Shown: piece after piece, positions 22,480-32,521 of the stretch | How positions within the stretch are numbered: position 1 is the stretch's first letter | How the letters are laid out: the number at the start of each line of letters is the position of its first letter | Origin: Chamaecyparis obtusa | Lineage: Eukaryota; Streptophyta; Pinopsida; Cupressales; Cupressaceae | Assembly (NCBI GenBank): GCA_027943335.1 | Contig: BSBK01008428.1 | Location: forward strand, 1,056,501-1,120,500 | Direction of reading: 5' to 3' | Length of the DNA: 64,000 nt | Position numbers and translations under genes: made by a program | The notes under the pieces: generated by a model | The model's input: the letters and a program-made list of their open reading frames with translations, nothing else | Database searches by the model: none | What the model was told of the DNA's origin: nothing

Positions 22480-22985
22480 TTTTTGGTGCTCAGTCTCTGC
22501 AATCTTTACTTAAGTGGCCAACTTTGTGATAGTGTAAGCATGCCATACCAATACTTGTCTAGCTACACGATCCGGATCTCCAATTCTTTCTCATGCAGTT
22601 AGCTTCAATATGTCCATATCTTGCACATGTTGTGCAGTTAACCCATGTGTTATAATCCCAAGTATAATCATTGCATTTTCTTCTCAGTTGATAGGTCTTG
22701 TTTTGTCCTTTCGGTGTCTAGACTTGCTTCATCTTTATTTCTCATTCTTGTGAAGTATGTATATGCATGTTGCAAGTGCGACAATGTTTCTCCATGTAGG
22801 GTTTGTTAGGAGTCCTATTCATCTTAGATCTACACTTGTGTGCTTGATGTCCATACTTGTTACAACTATAACAATGACCATTGAACTTAGGAGTGGTTTA
22901 AGGATTACCTTGTACTTTACTCCTAAAAACATTTGATGTGTGGCCCAGTTTACCACAGTGATAGCATGATAGTATCTTAGGTCTT
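22480..22985 (-). pseudogene. Element E Gag-like zinc-knuckle array
   Basis: Reading on -, five knuckle-like motifs follow each other: C-Y-H-C-G-K-L-G-H, C-Y-S-C-N-K-Y-G-H with a final Cys, C-R-T-C-N-M-H-I-H, C-T-T-C-A-R-Y-G-H with a final Cys, and C-L-H-Y-H-K-V-G-H with a final Cys. Two are complete CCHC motifs, the others have lost a ligand. Stops and frame changes lie between them. Such arrays bind RNA in Gag-like proteins; five in a row is more than the usual one or two. Confidence 0.65.
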
Positions 22986-23074
22986 TGAATTTTTTAGGTA
23001 TTCATCTGCTCAGCTTTCTTAGATGATTCTCCTTTCTCAGTATAGCCTAATCATGTAGTACTTCCAAGTCCTCT

Positions 23075-23680
23075 TTAACTGTATAGAAATTCATCAATTT
23101 TCTTGGAACTATCTTCAGCTTTCTTCATCATTTCATTATGTTGTTGCTGCATTTTCACTTCATTTCTCAGTCTTTCATTTTCTTCTTTGAGTTCACCAAT
23201 GTCTTCAAGTTTCCTTGTTAACTCATTATTTACTTGGTTGATCTCCTGGCTTACAACAACCATCTGATTAGATATCTAAAAGTGATGCTTGGCAAGTCTC
23301 AGTATTTCAGATTCCTTCACTTGTAACTTTTTAGTCATTTGTCATTTGTCTTCTATCTTCAACAACCAAATTTATCCATGTTCAGCTTGTCTAGCATTAT
23401 TCACCACATCAATCATTGTTATCATTTGTGCTTCTTGACCGATCTGCAGGGATTTAACTTGTTCAGTCAGATGAAGATTTTTCTTAGATAAATTAGATAA
23501 AATTCCTTCAGATATGTCAAATATACTGCCTGAACTAGATCCGAAAATCTCAAATGGGTCATCAATATCTTCTTCATGATAATCAGTCTCACATTGTCGA
23601 ATAGTCATATCTTTTCTCTGAACTAGTAACTTCTTCAATTCATCCTTTTCTTGTTTGTACTGCTCAATGAAAATTTGCAT
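23075..23680 (-). pseudogene. Element E coiled-coil protein (N-terminal Gag part)
   Basis: Two open segments on - (23680-23372 and 23263-23075) are rich in Lys, Glu, Gln and Leu with heptad-like spacing and few prolines. They lie upstream of the zinc-knuckle array in transcription order and downstream of the primer site, the place of a gag gene. A short Asp/Glu/Ser segment separates the two coils. Broken by stops. Confidence 0.55.
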
Positions 23681-23776
23681 CTAAATCTTTTGATTCTCAA
23701 TAGTCTTGTCCAACTTGTATCTTTCCATCTTGAGATCTTTCCTCTTCAGTGATTAAACTTCCAAATAAGGGATCTA

Positions 23777-23788
23777 GATTTGATACGA
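23777..23788 (-). other. Decayed primer-binding site of element E (initiator-Met type)
   Basis: On - this reads TCGTATCAAATC, nine of twelve matches to TGGTATCAGAGC, the common Copia primer site. It lies two bases from the LTR end. Confidence 0.55.
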
Positions 23789-23790
23789 AT

Positions 23791-25137
23791 TGTTGGGATA
23801 GGAAAGATAAGGTACTGAGAGAAGAGGGGTGAATCAATACCCTCAAAAACTTTTACTAAATAAACAATCTACAATAGTAGTATCTATCTATCCAACTATT
23901 TTCATTGTTTTGAACATACATTCAAATAACTTGTAAATGTAAAGTGCATGAAAACAAACAATAAACCATTCATGAAATGTAACACATGACACAAGTATTT
24001 TGGTTACACAGAAACCCTTGTTAGAAGGTAAAAACTACGGTGGGGATGACACCCAAAAATTCTTCACTAGTATAATAAATAAAGTATGTCAGTTGAGGCT
24101 ACAAGTGTGATCACTTATGGTGATCTTAGCCTGTTAGGAGTAACAATAAGATCGATTAGATCTACCTTGTGAGAGGATTTTAGCAACACAAATTAAGTGT
24201 GCACTCTGTTAAGAGATTTACAATCAGACTATTAAGTCTACTATGTTAGGAGATTTAAAAATCTGCTATAATGGTTAGAGGATAATAGAAAATATTTGTA
24301 AATGACAACTTAAACTTGTCTGAATCAGATCTATGAAATACTGAATAAATATCACCTTGATGTGTAGTAAACTACTCTCTGTTCTACTCGGTAGCCTTGT
24401 GTGTTTCCGATAAACTAAATGTACTATTTCTAATAACTGCTCAATCATGCAAACCTTGTCTGAATTCTAATGTCCTGATAGGCGGCTACTACTTCATGAT
24501 CTCCTTGTCATGTATGATCGATCATGTCAAAATGACATCAATTATAATTACATAGCAAATTGCTTTGACCTAATTAGGTTTACAACATCTTAGAAAACCT
24601 AAGATCTACGGTGTACAAAAATAACCTAGATCTAACAATTACATAGGAATCATCACAAAAATTAATGATTACATCCATAATAAATATGACTCAATCTTGG
24701 TAAAACATTTTATGGATCCGTGTAAACCATTTGCATAGATAAATGTGCATTTACTAATTACTATGTCATTTCCTGAACAACTCGGTAAACACAACCTTCT
24801 CTGTTCGATTAATAAATTGATGCTCGGTGTGTAGAATGCTTGGTGTTCAATGACTCGATGCTCGGTATACTCTGATGCTCGATAAACATACTCGATACTT
24901 GATTAAACCTGTATCCATTTAGCTTTTGGTTTTGCCTTGTGACTGCACAGTATGAAGGCTTTGTAAGTTCAACCGACTAGCTTCTATAGCTTCTTATTCC
25001 ATCCTTTACCGACTGATCAACTTAGATTATCGACTTATCTAATTGATACTAATGACAATATCTAATACTCAAATAGAGATAACATTGATGTCAAAAATGC
25101 AAAAGTTATCAATGTTACATGAAAGTTGTTAGCAACA
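23791..25137 (-). repeat. Copia-like LTR of element E
   Basis: On + the segment starts TGTTGGGATAGG and contains 'ggggtgaatcaata' near its start, the complement of the 'attcacccc' phrase near the 3' end of many plant Copia LTRs. It probably ends at AGCAACA (25137). On - it runs from TGTTGCT to CCCAACA. Variants of 'gatgctcggt' repeat at 24780-24900. The outer boundary is an inference from the TG...CA rule. Confidence 0.55.
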
Positions 25138-26779
25138 TTGTCAAAAGTTGTTAAGTGGGTGCACTAGTTAAAAAAATGATTAAAGGGTGGTTGAAATAGT
25201 TGGATATGGTTTTAAATGCATAAATATAGGCTCCCAACTTGAATCCAAGGGGAGATAAGATTGAATGAACAAGATACATCATTTTCACTACTTTTTACTT
25301 GTATTTTTTATGAAATTTGACTATAAGTTGCATTATATAGATTGGTACAATTGATATTATCCTGAAACCAATTGTAAAAGTGGGAGAATGTTGTTATATT
25401 TTAAATTCTTTTGGTTTGACGGATTCTCATTATGTTTTGTGAAAGTTATGATCAAATTAGTGATTACCATTTTTAGATTTTTACTGTTTTATCGAAAGAA
25501 ACTTGTTTCATATGGATTGGTATGATGTTGTCAAATAAATGTTAGGCATGTGGATGATAAATATATGAAATGTAGAACTTTTCCTTTTTTGGAGTCATTT
25601 CATTGAGTAGTTTTGCAAAAGTTAGAGCATTTTTTGTGAAAACAGTCTCAAACCTTGCCCATGGTTTCTAGAAACATAAACAAAAATCATATCTCCCATT
25701 TAGTATGATGGAAAATGATAAATTTTAGTGGGAAAGTTTATAATAACATTGTATATGATTCCTCTAGGTTGCAGGGATTCAAGTATTGGTTTGCATAAGG
25801 TAGGCTATGGCAATCATAAAGGGACTGTGTATGATAGTTTATTGGGCAACAAAATGAAACATTGTTCAATCATATTCAAAGTCGATTGAATAACCATAGT
25901 GTGTGTTGTTGAAGTGTGTTGTGAAAGGGTTTTCAGACTTGTTCCAAGTTGTTGTGCCTTAAATTGGTGGTGTGTGTTCCTTTGATCCTCAAGAGGGCAA
26001 TCTTAATGCTAGTCAAGGGTATATGGAGCAATCATGCATAAAGTTGTTGCTTGGCTTTGTAATGAATTTGTTCTTGAAACCAATAGTGTTGTGGGATGTT
26101 TCCAACCTAGATTAAGATTCCATATGCATATATGCAAAGAATGTTCAAGTGGTCCTAATATTGATTGGTTTAGAGATGCAGGCCTAGGATTACATTGGTC
26201 CTAGTTGACAAGATTGTGTAGAACCTTGTTAATGTGTGATTGGATTAACCCTTTCTTTGCATCACTTATGTTGATACATTCAAAAAAATCAAACTTGATA
26301 GACAATCTAATACCATTATGTTGACACATTCAAAATTTAATCAAATTTGATAGAAAATCTAATCAAATTTTTGCCTTTTTACTAAAAATTAACCAATCTA
26401 CATGCTTTGTACCAATTGGTTTTGTTGATGATACAACAATTTACTAATCTTCATTGTTTTTCATTTATAACACAAAAAAAATAAATTAATTTTTTCTATT
26501 TGTGTCCTTGTATATACTATCATTATGATTTACAAACAAATTCTAATGTGTATAATTTTTATTTATGATCAAATTCTAATGGGTATATTTTTCATTTATG
26601 ATATAGCTATGATAGATTTTATCACCAACAAAAGAAACCAAAACAAAATTCAAACCAAGTTCTTGTATCATGTAAGAAAAAGGAAACCAAAATTCAAATA
26701 TAGTTTCTGTAAATAGTACCACATATATAGTTTCTTACAAATAGAGACAATAATAAAAAGAAAAAATAATATGTGGTAT
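25138..26779. other. AT-rich intergenic DNA, no gene seen
   Basis: Only very short open stretches with no recognisable motif. Probably eroded repeat DNA. Confidence 0.6.
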
Positions 26780-27870
26780 TTTCAAGTGGGAAAACACTTT
26801 CGAACAAACATTTCAACATTTGTTAAAATATCTTACTATTGCAAAAATTCTATTATTTTTCGGTAGAATAATTCTGTATCTTCACCCTAGAGTATATTTA
26901 TATAAATTTTATTGTTTTCATAAAAGAAACTTGATGAAGTCTATATATTAGTAGCACATATAAAATTTATTACCAATAAGGATTGGGAAAACACTTTCTA
27001 ACACACATTTTATTCCTACTTGTGATAGAGTTTATCACTAGTAAAAGAAACCAAAACAAAATTCTAACCAAGTTCTTATATCATGTAGGAAAAAGGACCA
27101 AAATTCAAACCAATAAAAAAGGAAACTCGATATTAAAGAGAAACACAATACATGATATTTTCAAGTAGGAAAGCATTTATTGAACAAATATTCCAACATT
27201 TGGTTTATTCCCCATGTTGTGAGTGGTTGGTAGTGTGCTGACAAAGGCCTCTCTCAGGCAGATGGAGCCTTTTGCTCTTTGTTGTACTTGGCCTCTTCTC
27301 TTGCGTACTCTAAAAGTTATTTGTTGATTGTGCACCATTAGCGGCCTTCTTTTGTAATTTCGAGCACATTGATTGTTCATTTCGTTTCAATGACATCCCT
27401 ATGTAAGAGTCAACCCCCTTGTTAAGCTGCTACTATTATCAAAAATATATTTCAACATTTGGTAAAATGTCTTACTATTGCAAAAAAATTATTGTTTATC
27501 AATACAATAATTCTCTATCTTCACCTTAGGCTTAGAGTATATTTATATAAATTCGATTGTTTCCAAAAATGAATCTCTATGGCATACAATTTCTTACAAA
27601 TAAAGATAAATACATGGAATTTTCAAGTGGGAAAATACTTTCCAATAAACATTTCAACATTTGGTAAAATATCTTTCTATTTCAAATATTCTTGTTTTTC
27701 AATAGAATAAGTCTTCTCTTCACCCTTATATACTCAAATTCCATTGTTTTTCAATAGATTAATTCTCTTTCCAATACAATAATTCACTACCTTTGCCCAA
27801 GATATATTTATATATCTAAAGTCTATTGTTTTCCAAGAGAATAATTTTCTACCTTCACAAAAGAAGCATT
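26600..27870. repeat. Degenerate direct repeats
   Basis: The phrase 'tcaagtgggaaaacactttc' and its continuation with 'aacatttcaacatttg' and 'aaaatatcttactattgc' recurs near 26780, 27160-27190 with 27450, and 27620. A second phrase ('aaaccaaaacaaaattc' to 'accaaaattcaaa') is at 26635-26700 and 27048-27110. This suggests two or three old copies of a roughly 400-bp unit. Not coding. Confidence 0.6.
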
Positions 27871-27875
27871 GTTGT

Positions 27876-28090
27876 ACATTGTATGAAATTGTAAACAAAA
27901 TACATATACATTAAAAGATAAAAAGATTTAAGATAACAATTTAATTTGACATTTTAGAGTTGTGGTTATATAATGGACACCATCTTTGCACATTATATAA
28001 AACTATAAGAAAGATACACATACATTAAGAAATAAAAAATATTCAAAGTAACAATTAATTTGACGTCTTGGGCTGTGGTTATAACTTTGT
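27876..28090. repeat. Tandem duplication, about 120-bp period
   Basis: The block 'cattgtatgaaattgtaaac' to 'gttgtggttata' (27876-27972) is repeated with changes at about 27997-28085. AT-rich, non-coding. Confidence 0.65.
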
Positions 28091-28189
28091 TTTGATTAAT
28101 ATAAAAAATAATTAATTTACAAAAGTATTACATTTTTTATGAATAGAGGCATTTTCTATTAATATAAAATATTAAAGTACAATATTCAC

Positions 28190-28530
28190 AAAAAAGAGCC
28201 GGGGGAAAGAATCACCCCACAAGTTCACACGGTACTTAGGCCGTGGGCGAGATAGCCAGCACCAGGCGGGGGAACTTTCTTTAATTATTAGGAGCAGAGG
28301 CCGAAGACCGAGTAAAAGCAGCAGCAGTGGAAGCAATCACAGGAGGCCAACCAAAACCCGCATCCCTCCAAGGAGGAGGGGAAGCGGAGTGGCAACGCCA
28401 TTGCCACGGAATCCTGGAGTGTCTGGCAGAGGAGCTCCGGCTGCGAAAATATCCAAAATTAAAATTAAGTTGAGTAAGCAGTTTGAGCCCACAAAGGTTA
28501 CCCCATATCCCCATGCGAAAGTCTATTTTG
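28190..28530. other. GC-rich island of unknown origin
   Basis: About 340 bases that are markedly GC-rich compared with the very AT-rich flanks on both sides. A 77-codon open stretch exists on - (28514-28281), but it has no recognised domain, and another frame is also largely open. A plausible splice acceptor lies on - before 28440. It could be an exon remnant, a captured gene fragment or part of a GC-rich transposable element. Confidence 0.35.
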
Positions 28531-28540
28531 TTTTAAAAAA

Positions 28541-29326
28541 ATAGGCTATGCATTTGATTGGTTAAATTATTTGAAGCCTTATTAGGCGAGGATTTTCATT
28601 AAGCTTTTTCTTTTTATATTAATTGTATATTAAAATTTTTAATTTTTAATTGTATTACATGAGTTTATTTTAGTTTATACTTTTTCTAATGTAAATAAAA
28701 ATATTGCAAATATATGATATAATATAATATATATTTATTCTCATTTATATTTTAAAAAAATTATTTTAAATTTTATTATATGTTAATTATGCATTAATAT
28801 TAAAAAAATGTGTAATATATTTTCCCTCACAAAATATTATAATTTAAATTAAACATAGTAAATAAATATTTTATTTTATAATAATAAATTATTTCTAAAA
28901 AATTCAAATCTAGTTAAAATTAAATATAAAATTTTTTAAACAATTTATTTATTTATTGGATCAATACATACATCATATAAATTAAAATGTTAAACTAATT
29001 TTTTTTATTACAATAATTAGTTATAACTTCTAATAAAATATAATAATTTATGAAAACTAGAGATTAAAATTTTATGCTACTTATAATTAAATTTTAAATT
29101 TTTTATTATAATTATATATTAAATAGAATTATATTAATAAGATATAAAAATTTTATTAAAATTAAAATCAAAATTATATTTAATATTAGAATTACAATTA
29201 ATTACTAAATTAAGCAAGAACTAGTCACTACGTGGCATTGTTTCTATAAAAATATCATTTTGATTTTTAAAACTTCTTAAAATTTTAAAAACTATTTTTA
29301 AAGATACAGTTATGATGTGTTTGTCC
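28541..29326. other. Extremely AT-rich intergenic DNA
   Basis: Nearly all A and T with long runs. No gene or element structure seen. Confidence 0.7.
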
Positions 29327-29416
29327 TTTGTACAATATATAATTGAGATTTAATTAATTTGAAGTTTCTATTTTGTACAATATATAATTAAGATTTAATT
29401 AATTTGAAGTTTCTAC
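29327..29416. repeat. 45-bp tandem duplication
   Basis: Two almost identical 45-bp units starting TTTGTACAATATATAATT, at 29327 and 29372, with one difference seen. Confidence 0.85.
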
Positions 29417-29444
29417 TTTTTAAGTTTTTAATGGGGTGAACAAA

Positions 29445-29539
29445 AAGAAAAAGTCTAATGTCTACTTATTTTGGTTAGGAGTGGCTGCTCAAGAAGAAAA
29501 AGTCTAATGTCTACTTATTTTGGTTAGGAGTGGCTGCTC
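29445..29539. repeat. 46-bp duplication with 49-bp period
   Basis: Units at 29445-29490 and 29494-29539 starting AAGAAAAAGTCTAATG are identical by eye. Confidence 0.88.
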
Positions 29540-29543
29540 AAGT

Positions 29544-29795
29544 TTTATAGAGATATTTGTGGAACTATGGCCCGTGAAAGCCCATAAAAATTTTATAAAA
29601 ATATTTTTTTATAGAGATATTTGTGAGAAAGTTTTAATGTTTTTTTATAAAGATATTTGTGAGAAAGTTTTTAGAGAAAAATTTTTTATAGAGATATTTG
29701 TGAGAAAATTTTTAGGGAAAAAATTTTTATAGAGATATTTGTGAGAAAGTTTTTAGAGAGTTTTTATATAGAGATATTTGTGAACTGATAGCCCA
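29544..29795. repeat. Tandem repeat of about 40 bp (five to six units)
   Basis: The core ATAGAGATATTTGTGAGAAA repeats near 29547, 29611, 29647, 29688, 29728 and 29768. The outermost units share a longer arm with 'gcccgtgaa/gcccatgaa', so the array may have grown from a unit lying between two arms. Confidence 0.8.
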
Positions 29796-30918
29796 TGAAT
29801 ACCACGAATATGTATTTTGCAGAAAACTTGAAATAGGAGCTGCATAGAAATTTTTTCCCTCTTTTTCCATTTACTTCCATTATTTTCCCTCTATTATAAT
29901 TTACTACCATTTTCACCGTATTATTTTCCCTTACTAGCATTTTCACGGTGTGTTGAGTCTGCATATATTCAGAAGAATTTGATTTTTTTATTTTCAAAAT
30001 GAAAAAATTGAAACGCCTTATTTATGCTTCTTAATGTGGATAAGAAAAAATATAAATTGAACTGTTAAATTATATGTATTCTACTTCTACTGTTAAAATT
30101 AACAGTCTGCAAATTGTCATGTAATGAATTTCTACTTCTTCAATTTCACTTTGCAAATTCAATATCGAGTATCTGCTTCACTTTGCAGATTTGTAATAGT
30201 TATAATTTATTTGAATAATTGATCAGTAAAATAAAATTTAATGTTGAAATAATTGAAATGTGATTGAGAAGAATTAATTATATATATTAAAATGTGATGG
30301 AGCAGAAGATTGACCTGGCCTCCTGCCTCTAGGCATTGATAGGGATGAGGATGGTACTACGTTTAGGATGCTTGAACATGCATTATTAAAATTAAAAATA
30401 TCCAACATAACAATAACAATTAATTTTAAAAAAACTATTACGATTCTGTATACCTTTCTCCACCTTCCATTTCTACAATACCCACCGTCTACCAATCCGT
30501 TCTATATATATCCCTTTTCCAAATCTCTTTAACAATTCAAAATAAGAACTCTCAATCAAGAGAGATAAAAGTAGAACAAATTAAATTCTTCTTCTTTGAA
30601 AATCTCTTTAACTATAAATTTATACTTAATGTTGTTAGAAATTTGGAACAATTCATATTCAAAGATAGATTGATAGATAGAGAGTAAAATGATAAGCAAA
30701 ACTTGCATTAGAATCAGAGTCGTTATGCATAGAAGCGATGGATTGGTAATGAATAATCAGCTGGTTAAGACTTAACTCCTTTGAAATCAGAAAACTTCAA
30801 AATATTGTCCAAAATCAATTGGGTCTCAGCTCCTGCTCTTCTCCCAAATTTTTGTCAGTCACTGTTACTGGGAAATATACATCTGCCTAATTCACTTCTA
30901 TAAGAATGGAGTTAATTA
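29796..30918. other. AT-rich region downstream of the VIT-like gene
   Basis: No gene is supported. Its 3' part should include the 3' UTR of the gene on -; no clear poly(A) signal could be fixed. Confidence 0.5.
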
Positions 30919-32506
30919 CTAGTCTTGAATGCCAAGAATATTTCTGAGAGTCCATCCAATCATATAAGCTGCAGTAGCAGCAAGTCCTCCATTGAAGAGA
31001 GCCATGAGCACAGATGTAACATAGTTATGCCCTGAGATTTTGGCTTTGGCCAGGCCAAGAAGAATAAGAGCTAATGCAGCAAGAAGACAGGCCCCTCCAA
31101 ACTTCAGATAAACACTTTCTGTAAATGGAATGAGAATCAGAAAAGAAAGCAGAGGAGTGCATCCAAATGCAAGGAATGCCACAAATGTCACTAATCCATT
31201 CTTCCATGCACAATCTCCTTCACCAGGAGGCAAAATCCCCTTTTGGGTTGCCATTTTTTGGCCCACCATTATGTCAGTGTACTTGGAAAATATCTCCACA
31301 ACCTGAAAAAATCACATTAGCATCACAGCCACACTAAATTTCCCCCATTAAATGAAACCCCAATTCTCCCTACTAAGTGAAACCCCAATTCCCCCACACA
31401 TTTCCATATACTGAAAAACCCAAATCTCCCTACTAAGCACTGAATGAAAACCCAATTTCCTTTCATATTTATATATACTGAAAAACCCTAATTCCCTACT
31501 AAGCACTGACTGAAAACCCAATTTCCTTTCATATTTATATATATACTGAAAAACCCAAATTCCCTACAAAGCACTGACTGAAAACCCAATTTCCTTTCAC
31601 AATAACATATACTGAAAAACCCAAATTTCCTATTGAGCATTGAATGAAAACCCCATTTCCTCTAGAAACCCAAATTTCCCTACAATGCACTGAATGAAAA
31701 CCCAATTCTCTTTCACATTTACATATAATAAAAACCCAAATTTCCCTACTAAGTACTGACTGAAAACCCAATTATACCATGTTAAAGAACAATCATCTTA
31801 CACAACAGATCCAATTTCTTTTAACAGAAGGGAAGAAAATTGATATTTACAGTGGCTGCATCTTGATGGTCCATCCCAAGAGACTGATAAGTGGCAACAA
31901 GCTGTGTGACCTGAGGAGGCAGATTATAGCGCACATCCCACTCTGTGACCTCTCTTTCACTGGCAGCCAAATCCATCTCTGTAATACTTGACAGAAAATC
32001 CCCAAATCCCATGGATATTCCATCTGCCACCAGATTTGAAAACCCCAACACCAAAACTTCCACTGCATCACACAATAAGTGAAAAAACCAAAGCCCAACT
32101 TAGTGAGAATTTGGAAATGGCAGCAACTAAGGAGCAAGAAATGACAATGGCAACTATACAAAAGCCTCCCTAAACAAAACAAAGACTAAAACACCAAAGC
32201 TAATGTCAAATCCAAAACAAGTTAAAATTGAATCTGAAATCATGTGAGCTGTGAAAAACGTCTGTGAAAATGCATAGTACCGGCAGACATATGCATGCCA
32301 GAAATGGCAGCAACCAAGGAGAAAGAAGTGACAATGGCGTCAAGACCAGCATAAACAATACTCTTGGCGTAATCTCCTCCATAGGGGGGTTGGGGTCTTT
32401 TCTCCATTAACCCTCTTTCTTCTTCTCCACGATCATTAAGCAAAGGTTCTTCCACTGTATAGGATTCCACATCCTTCATCTCTTTGATGTCCCCCATTGT
32501 TTTCAT
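30919..32506 (-). CDS. VIT/CCC1-family membrane protein (MEB-like), three exons
   Basis: Exons on - are 32506-32281, 32062-31851 and 31302-30919. Introns 32280-32063 and 31850-31303 start GT and end AG, and joining them keeps one frame of 273 residues. The protein has five likely membrane segments. The first contains Y-A-G-L-D-A-I-V-T-S-F-S-L-V and the second S-M-G-F-G-D-F-L-S. A cytosolic stretch follows with E-R-E-V-T-E-W-D and G-I-L-P-P-G-E-G-D, then three C-terminal segments. This order is that of the CCC1/VIT iron or manganese transporter family; the sequence looks most like plant MEB1/MEB2-type proteins of the ER. Substrate and membrane are inferred. ATG at 32497 has the better start context (A at -3, G at +4) and would give 270 residues. 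No stops or frameshifts, so it is probably functional and is the only clear host gene here. Confidence 0.88.
31378..31775. repeat. Minisatellite of about 66 bp inside intron 2 of the VIT-like gene
   Basis: Units start with TGAAAACCCAATTTCCTTTC or a variant near 31378, 31444, 31510, 31578, 31644, 31694 and 31760. Most are 66-68 bp; the one at 31644 is shortened to about 50 bp and the last is partial. The repeat occupies most of the 548-bp intron and does not touch either splice site. Confidence 0.85.
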
Positions 32507-32521
32507 ATGTTTTTTTCTCAC

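Larger units (their letters stand above)
19640..25137 (-). mobile_element. Element E: Copia-like LTR element without pol (LARD-like), minus strand
   Basis: Reading on -, an LTR-like segment (25137-23791) is followed by a decayed Met-type primer site. Then come a coiled-coil and zinc-knuckle protein (to about 22480), about 650 bases without genes, and a broken ORF (21831 to about 19640). I see no protease, integrase or RT. No 3' LTR is recognisable, so the left end is uncertain. It could be one large non-autonomous element or two remnants side by side. Confidence 0.5.

Noticed and set aside
27177..27380. 67-codon basic protein on -
   Set aside because: It overlaps degenerate repeats, has no motif, and its neighbours are non-coding.
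28281..28514. 77-codon open stretch in the GC-rich island as a gene
   Set aside because: GC-rich DNA has few stops by chance and no domain was recognised; kept only as an island of unknown origin.
30274..30495. 73-codon open stretch on - with a TATATATA upstream
   Set aside because: Its C-terminal M-P-R-G-R-R-P-G-Q looks peptide-hormone-like at first, but it matches no family I know and lies in AT-rich DNA without support.
32498..32521. Start of the VIT-like protein at 32521
   Set aside because: That codon is GTG; the first in-frame ATG is at 32506, and the one at 32497 has a better context.
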